From the NCBI GenBank assembly GCA_963801475.1, contig CAWDEX010000001.1, positions 372,001 to 436,000 on the forward strand: 64,000 nt of DNA, given 5' to 3'. Below, piece after piece: positions 60,226 through 64,000 of the stretch (positions are counted from its first letter, which is position 1; every line of letters starts with the position of its first letter). This DNA is from DAOMFB01 sp963801475 (GTDB lineage: Bacteria; Acidobacteriota; Thermoanaerobaculia; UBA5066). Made by a program: the position numbers and the translations under genes. The notes under the pieces were generated by a model. The model was not told the origin of the DNA. It did no database searches and was given only the letters and a program-made list of their open reading frames with translations.

Positions 60226-62242
60226 CGGCCGCCGGGAGCAGCTCGAAGATCTTCAGGAGCGGCACCGGGCCGCTCGGACCGGGCCCCTGCTCCTCCGACG
60301 CGCCGGCCAGCCGGAATCGCGCGAGGGCGGCCCGGTCTTCCGGCCCGTCGTCCGGCAGGGGCGTGGCGTTTCCGAGGTGGAGCCGGACGAGAAGCGTCCT
60401 CGATCCGGCTGCGGTCGGAAAGTACTTCGTCGGCCGCGAGGGCGCCCATCCGCCGTCGAAGATCCACGAGGGATCGCGGCCGAGTACCGTGGCCGCCGCC
60501 GGGAGGACGTCGGGAGGCCAGGTGGCGACGACGTAACGGAGTTTCAGCCGCGAGAGGGTGTCGACGGCCTTCAGGGGCGATGGCTCCAGCCAGAGCGCTT
60601 CCGCGCGGGCGAATCCGGGCTGCATCGTGCCGAAGTTGTTCAGGGCGACGGCGCGGCCGGCCTTCCAGAGGATGAAGTGCCCGTCGGCCCACGGCGCGAG
60701 GACTCCCCAGGCCGGCGGGTTTCCGGGCTCGGGCGTCACTTTCCGGACGGCTCCGGCCTCTACGTCGCCGGAAAAGAACTGCGACGAGTCCTCCTGACGA
60801 AGGGTCGTCCCCAGGTAGTTGATCAGGAAGAAATTCGCAACGACGACCGTCGTCCCCGTAAAGACGACACGAAGCGTCCAGCGCGCGGCGCTTGCCTCGC
60901 GGACGAGGCCCCACGCCGCTCCGCCCGCGGCGGCGCCGAAGGCCGCGGCGAGGGGAAGAAACCGTTTCTGGGCGATCCCGAGCGCCAGGAAGCCCGCGAA
61001 AGGGACGACGAGGAGAAGGAGCGACGGCGGCAGATCGAGCCGGCGGCGATGACGATATACGGCGACGAAGACCAGCCCCGCGAGAGCCACGGGGACGGCC
61101 GGGAGCACCACCCTCCAGGCCCCGGGGCTCTCGAACAGCGGCCGGAACTCGTCGATGGTGGCGAGCCAGGGATCTCGAGCGCCGAGGAAGCCGAAGCCTT
61201 TCGTCAGGGCGGGCCAGGCGCGGGGGCTCGTGAGGATGAAAGCGAGCGACCCGGCGGTGAGTCCCGCGGCGGAGGTCAGATCGGGGACTTTCGAGAAGCC
61301 TCTCTTCGCCGCGAGGGCGAGGGAGAAGAGGGCGGTGCCGGTGGTGCCCAGGGCGAGGACCAGGACGAATACGGGGCCGAGTCGCCACGGGTCGTCGGGG
61401 AGCGGGGTGACGCGCCACGACGCGAAGAAGGGGAGAAGGAGCGCGGACAGGCCGAAGCCGAGAGAGAGACGCGGGAGGGCTCGCGAGGACCCGGCCAGAA
61501 GGTCGCGCGCGGCCGCGCCGACTGCCACGATGCCGGCCGCGAGGACGAGGCCGGCGTAGAAGCCGAGGGCGAGAAGAACGGCGCCGGCCCAGAGGAGCGG
61601 AGAGAGCCGCGCGTCGCGGATTCCCTTGAGGTGCACCTCCTCGCGACGAGCGATCGTGTCGGCGAGGAGCAGGAGGAGAAGGGCGGCGAGCACCTCGGTG
61701 AGGTTGTGGTCGATGTCGCCGAAGGAACCCCGGCGTGGCAGGCAGGGGGTTAGGGCGAAGAGCCACGCGGCGACCACGCCGGCCCGTGGGCCGGCGCAGC
61801 GTCTCGCCAGCGCGGCGGCGACGAGGAGGGCGAGAGCCACCTCGAGGACGGGAAAGGCCGCGGCGAGAGGGAGGCCGCGGCGAGGGTCTGCGGCCGTCGA
61901 GCCGCCGAGGCGGGCCATGAGGGCGAGGGCGGTGTCGTGGAGGGGAGGCCAGAGGGCACGGCCTCCGTCGGGAAAGTTCTCGAACAGGTCGAAGACGGGA
62001 GGAAGGAGCGTCCCTTCGGCGATCGTCCGGACGACGCGGTGGGCGTGAAACATGGCGTCCGGGTCTTCGAAGCGCCCGCCGGGCTCGGACATGACGGTGG
62101 CGTAGCGGTGAAAAGCCAGAAGGGCGACGAGGGCGCAGGCGGCAGCCAGATGGACGCGGTAGAGAAGGGGGGAGAGCTCGCGCGGAGCGGCCGGTTCCGA
62201 GGCCGGTTCTCCCTTCCTCTTCCGCGCCTTCGCCGCCCCCAC
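60209..62242 (-). CDS. STT3/PglB-like membrane glycosyltransferase
   Basis: A 677-residue protein with about 12 membrane helices and a C-terminal soluble domain. Acidic/metal motifs are in the right places: EDPDAMFH (Asp60, Asp62) in the first loop, FGDIDHNLTE (Asp176, Asp178, His179) in the second, and APWADGHFILWKAGRAVALNN at the start of the soluble domain, a counterpart of WWDxG. This is the layout of oligosaccharyltransferases such as PglB. I placed the start at GTG 62242, since the in-frame ATG at 62266 overlaps the divergent thrC start. N- or O-glycosylation is inferred. No pgl cluster is near. Confidence 0.72.
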   Translation of the reverse strand: MGAAKARKRKGEPASEPAAPRELSPLLYRVHLAAACALVALLAFHRYATVMSEPGGRFEDPDAMFHAHRVVRTIAEGTLLPPVFDLFENFPDGGRALWPPLHDTALALMARLGGSTAADPRRGLPLAAAFPVLEVALALLVAAALARRCAGPRAGVVAAWLFALTPCLPRRGSFGDIDHNLTEVLAALLLLLLADTIARREEVHLKGIRDARLSPLLWAGAVLLALGFYAGLVLAAGIVAVGAAARDLLAGSSRALPRLSLGFGLSALLLPFFASWRVTPLPDDPWRLGPVFVLVLALGTTGTALFSLALAAKRGFSKVPDLTSAAGLTAGSLAFILTSPRAWPALTKGFGFLGARDPWLATIDEFRPLFESPGAWRVVLPAVPVALAGLVFVAVYRHRRRLDLPPSLLLLVVPFAGFLALGIAQKRFLPLAAAFGAAAGGAAWGLVREASAARWTLRVVFTGTTVVVANFFLINYLGTTLRQEDSSQFFSGDVEAGAVRKVTPEPGNPPAWGVLAPWADGHFILWKAGRAVALNNFGTMQPGFARAEALWLEPSPLKAVDTLSRLKLRYVVATWPPDVLPAAATVLGRDPSWIFDGGWAPSRPTKYFPTAAGSRTLLVRLHLGNATPLPDDGPEDRAALARFRLAGASEEQGPGPSGPVPLLKIFELLPAAATASR

Positions 62243-62264
62243 GCCCCGATGATAGGGTCGCGGC

Positions 62265-63422
62265 ATGGCGTTTTCGCATCTGGCGCACCTGCGGTGCACG
62301 AAGTGCGGCCGGACGTTCGATGCGACGCGCCTGATGAACGTCTGCCCCGAGCCGGCGTGCCTCGGCGCCCTCTTCGCCGAGTACCAGTTCCTGCCGCTCA
62401 AACGTGACGACACCGCCGGCCGGCCGCGGGACATCTGGCGATGGCACGAGCTGATGCCGGCCCGGCGCGAGGAGGAGATCGTGACGCTCGGCGAGGGGGG
62501 AACGCCACTCCTCCATGCCGCGCGGCTCGGCGCCCGCCTCGGGATTCTGAACGTCTGGGTCAAGGAAGAGGCGGGGAATCCGACCGGCTCCTTCAAGGCG
62601 CGCGGCCTCGGCGCGGCGGTGACCGTCGCCCGGTCGCTCGGCGCCCGGAAGATCGCCCTGCCGACGGCGGGAAACGCCGGGGGCGCCGCAGCGGCCTACG
62701 CGGCGAAGGCCGGGCTGGAGTGCCACGTCTTCATGCCGGCCGACACGCCGAAGGTCTTCCGGATCGAGTGCGAGGCCTACGGCGCGAAGGTGACCCTCGT
62801 CGACGGCCTGATCGACGACTGCGGACGCCTCGTGGCGGAGCGGAAGGACGCCGAAGGGTGGTTCGACGTGTCGACGCTCAAAGAGCCGTATCGCGTCGAG
62901 GGGAAGAAGACGATGGGGTACGAGCTGGCCGAGCAGATGGGGTGGACGCTCCCCGAGGTGGTCGTCTACCCGACCGGCGGCGGCACGGGACTCATCGGCA
63001 TGTGGAAGGCCTTTGACGAGATGGAGGTCCTCGGCTGGATCGGCCCGAAACGTCCCCGGATGATCGCCGTCCAGGCCGAAGGATGCGCGCCGATCCCGAA
63101 GGCCTTCGCCGAAGGGAAGGACGTCTCGGTCCGGTTCGAGAACGCGCAAACCTACGCCAGCGGCCTCCGCGTCCCGAAGGCTTATGCCGACTACCTGATC
63201 CTGAAGATACTTCGCGTCTCGAAGGGGGAAGCCGTGACGGTCACCGACGACGAGATGCGCCGCGGCGTCGCGGAAATGGCCTCGAGCGAGGGGCTCTATG
63301 CCGCCCCCGAGGGAGGCGCCGCCTGGATCGCCGTCGAGAAGCTCCTCGCGGCGGGAAAGCTCGACCGCGGCGAGCGCGTCGTCGTCTTCGACACGGGGAC
63401 GGGCTACAAGTACGTGGAGTAG
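62265..63422 (+). CDS. thrC: threonine synthase with N-terminal zinc ribbon
   Basis: A 385-residue PLP enzyme. A short zinc ribbon (Cys11, Cys14, Cys27, Cys32) precedes the fold-type II catalytic domain: LGEGGTPLLHA, the PLP lysine Lys111 in NPTGSFKARG, LPTAGNAGGAAAAYAAKAG, VYPTGGGTGLIG, and a late DTGTGYKYVE. It converts O-phosphohomoserine to threonine. The start lies against the divergent STT3-like gene. No other thr genes are adjacent. A related threonine-synthase-like role cannot be fully excluded. Confidence 0.88.
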   Translation: MAFSHLAHLRCTKCGRTFDATRLMNVCPEPACLGALFAEYQFLPLKRDDTAGRPRDIWRWHELMPARREEEIVTLGEGGTPLLHAARLGARLGILNVWVKEEAGNPTGSFKARGLGAAVTVARSLGARKIALPTAGNAGGAAAAYAAKAGLECHVFMPADTPKVFRIECEAYGAKVTLVDGLIDDCGRLVAERKDAEGWFDVSTLKEPYRVEGKKTMGYELAEQMGWTLPEVVVYPTGGGTGLIGMWKAFDEMEVLGWIGPKRPRMIAVQAEGCAPIPKAFAEGKDVSVRFENAQTYASGLRVPKAYADYLILKILRVSKGEAVTVTDDEMRRGVAEMASSEGLYAAPEGGAAWIAVEKLLAAGKLDRGERVVVFDTGTGYKYVE

Positions 63423-63435
63423 GGTTTCCGGCGCC

Positions 63436-63957
63436 TCACCAGCCGCAGCGCTTCAGGATGCCCCGGTTGATCTCGGAAGGAGTGGGTGGGTTCTCCGAGA
63501 GCCCGAGGGAGTGAAGCACCTCGTGAATCAGGATCGCCGTGGCGTCCGTCCGGTCCGCCTTCGCCTTCCGGAAGAACTCCGTCCGGCAGACGAAGATCGC
63601 TCCGCCTCCGACGGTCGTGTGCGCTTCGACGAAAGTCCTCTCGCACGTGTCGGTTCCCGAGCCGTCGAGAAACGAGAGCGAGGTGACGTAGGCCGTTGCG
63701 GTCAGGCCCGTCGCGGCGAGGCGCCCGGCCAGCGGCTGGCCCGTCCGGCTGTCCTCGAAGTCAAAAAGGACCTGGCGGCAGCCCGGCTTCTCCAGCCAGG
63801 CGGCCGCCAGGTTGAGGAGAGGCGGAACCCACGGGTTGAGAGACGTGTCGACCCGTGGTGCCGGGAACGTGTCGAAGGCAGCAGCGGGAAGGCCCCCGAG
63901 GAGAGCCAGCGCCATGACGGCCCCCGGCACGAGCCGGCGAGAGGCGACACGTCGCAC
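63436..63957 (-). CDS. small secreted HExxH metalloprotease-like protein
   Basis: A 173-residue protein with GTG start 63957 and GGAAGGAGGG upstream. The signal peptide ends about residue 27 (GLPAAAF). Near the C-terminus is ILIHEVLHSLGLSE: His145 and His149 with Glu146 form HExxH, and Glu155 six residues after the second His could be the third zinc ligand. Four cysteines could form two disulfides. It resembles the matrixin/metzincin turn but is very short. It is the last gene in the window, converging on thrC. Confidence 0.65.
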   Translation of the reverse strand: MRRVASRRLVPGAVMALALLGGLPAAAFDTFPAPRVDTSLNPWVPPLLNLAAAWLEKPGCRQVLFDFEDSRTGQPLAGRLAATGLTATAYVTSLSFLDGSGTDTCERTFVEAHTTVGGGAIFVCRTEFFRKAKADRTDATAILIHEVLHSLGLSENPPTPSEINRGILKRCGW

Positions 63958-64000
63958 GGGACCCTCCTTCCCGAAGGCCTTGGGCCGTTCGTTACCGCGT

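Overview
This 64-kb window is a high-GC, gene-dense chromosome segment from a Gram-negative bacterium. Outer-membrane barrels, a TonB-dependent receptor, DUF4136 lipoproteins, AsmA, multihaem cytochromes and a kinase/beta-propeller protein whose last residues read LYLVEGLK together suggest an Acidobacteriota lineage. This assignment is inferred from gene content. No phage, insertion sequence, CRISPR array or rRNA was seen.

Layout. 0-5 kb: envelope proteins, a broken potassium channel, a DUF4136 lipoprotein and a secreted sulfatase. 5-12.6 kb: hydrolase, ABC-2 exporter, a sortase with its own LPxTA-type substrate, a second DUF4136 lipoprotein and a PilZ-like protein. 12.6-24 kb: glycine-zipper protein, AsmA, beta-barrels, an octahaem-type TPR cytochrome, carbonic anhydrase and a large Gly/Tyr-rich secreted protein. 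24-27 kb: a PIN toxin-antitoxin pair and a decayed Ser/Thr kinase. 27-33 kb: fused 2-oxoacid dehydrogenase E1, an S1-repeat protein and a cobalamin riboswitch with btuB. 33-34 kb: tRNA-Ala, a partial duplication of its 3' end and a double-glycine-leader peptide gene. 34-43 kb: hotdog and PepSY proteins, a 1,533-residue acyl-adenylating protein with a C-terminal GNAT domain, a cold-shock-like RRM protein, and PDZ and AhpD-like proteins. 43-48 kb: a two-gene fused 2-oxoacid:ferredoxin oxidoreductase followed by a nine-haem cytochrome and a membrane cytochrome b. 48-52 kb: an overlapping M56 peptidase, membrane protein, histidine kinase and response regulator operon. 52-57 kb: CHAT protease-like and dynamin-like GTPase genes divergent from crcB-DUF190. 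57-64 kb: NHL propeller, cardiolipin synthase, SIS protein, STT3-like membrane protein, threonine synthase and a small secreted HExxH protein.

The most notable observation is a fluoride-riboswitch aptamer (minus strand, about 55884-55932) with its own TATAAT box. Its 3' end can pair with the Shine-Dalgarno sequence of the dynamin-like GTPase. The switch therefore appears to control the dynamin-CHAT operon and not crcB, which is transcribed the other way. This suggests that a membrane-remodelling GTPase and a caspase-like protease are part of a fluoride-stress response. Other highlights are the sortase/substrate pair in a Gram-negative, the Pro-rich GG-leader peptide beside a duplicated tRNA end, and two genes interrupted by in-frame stops.
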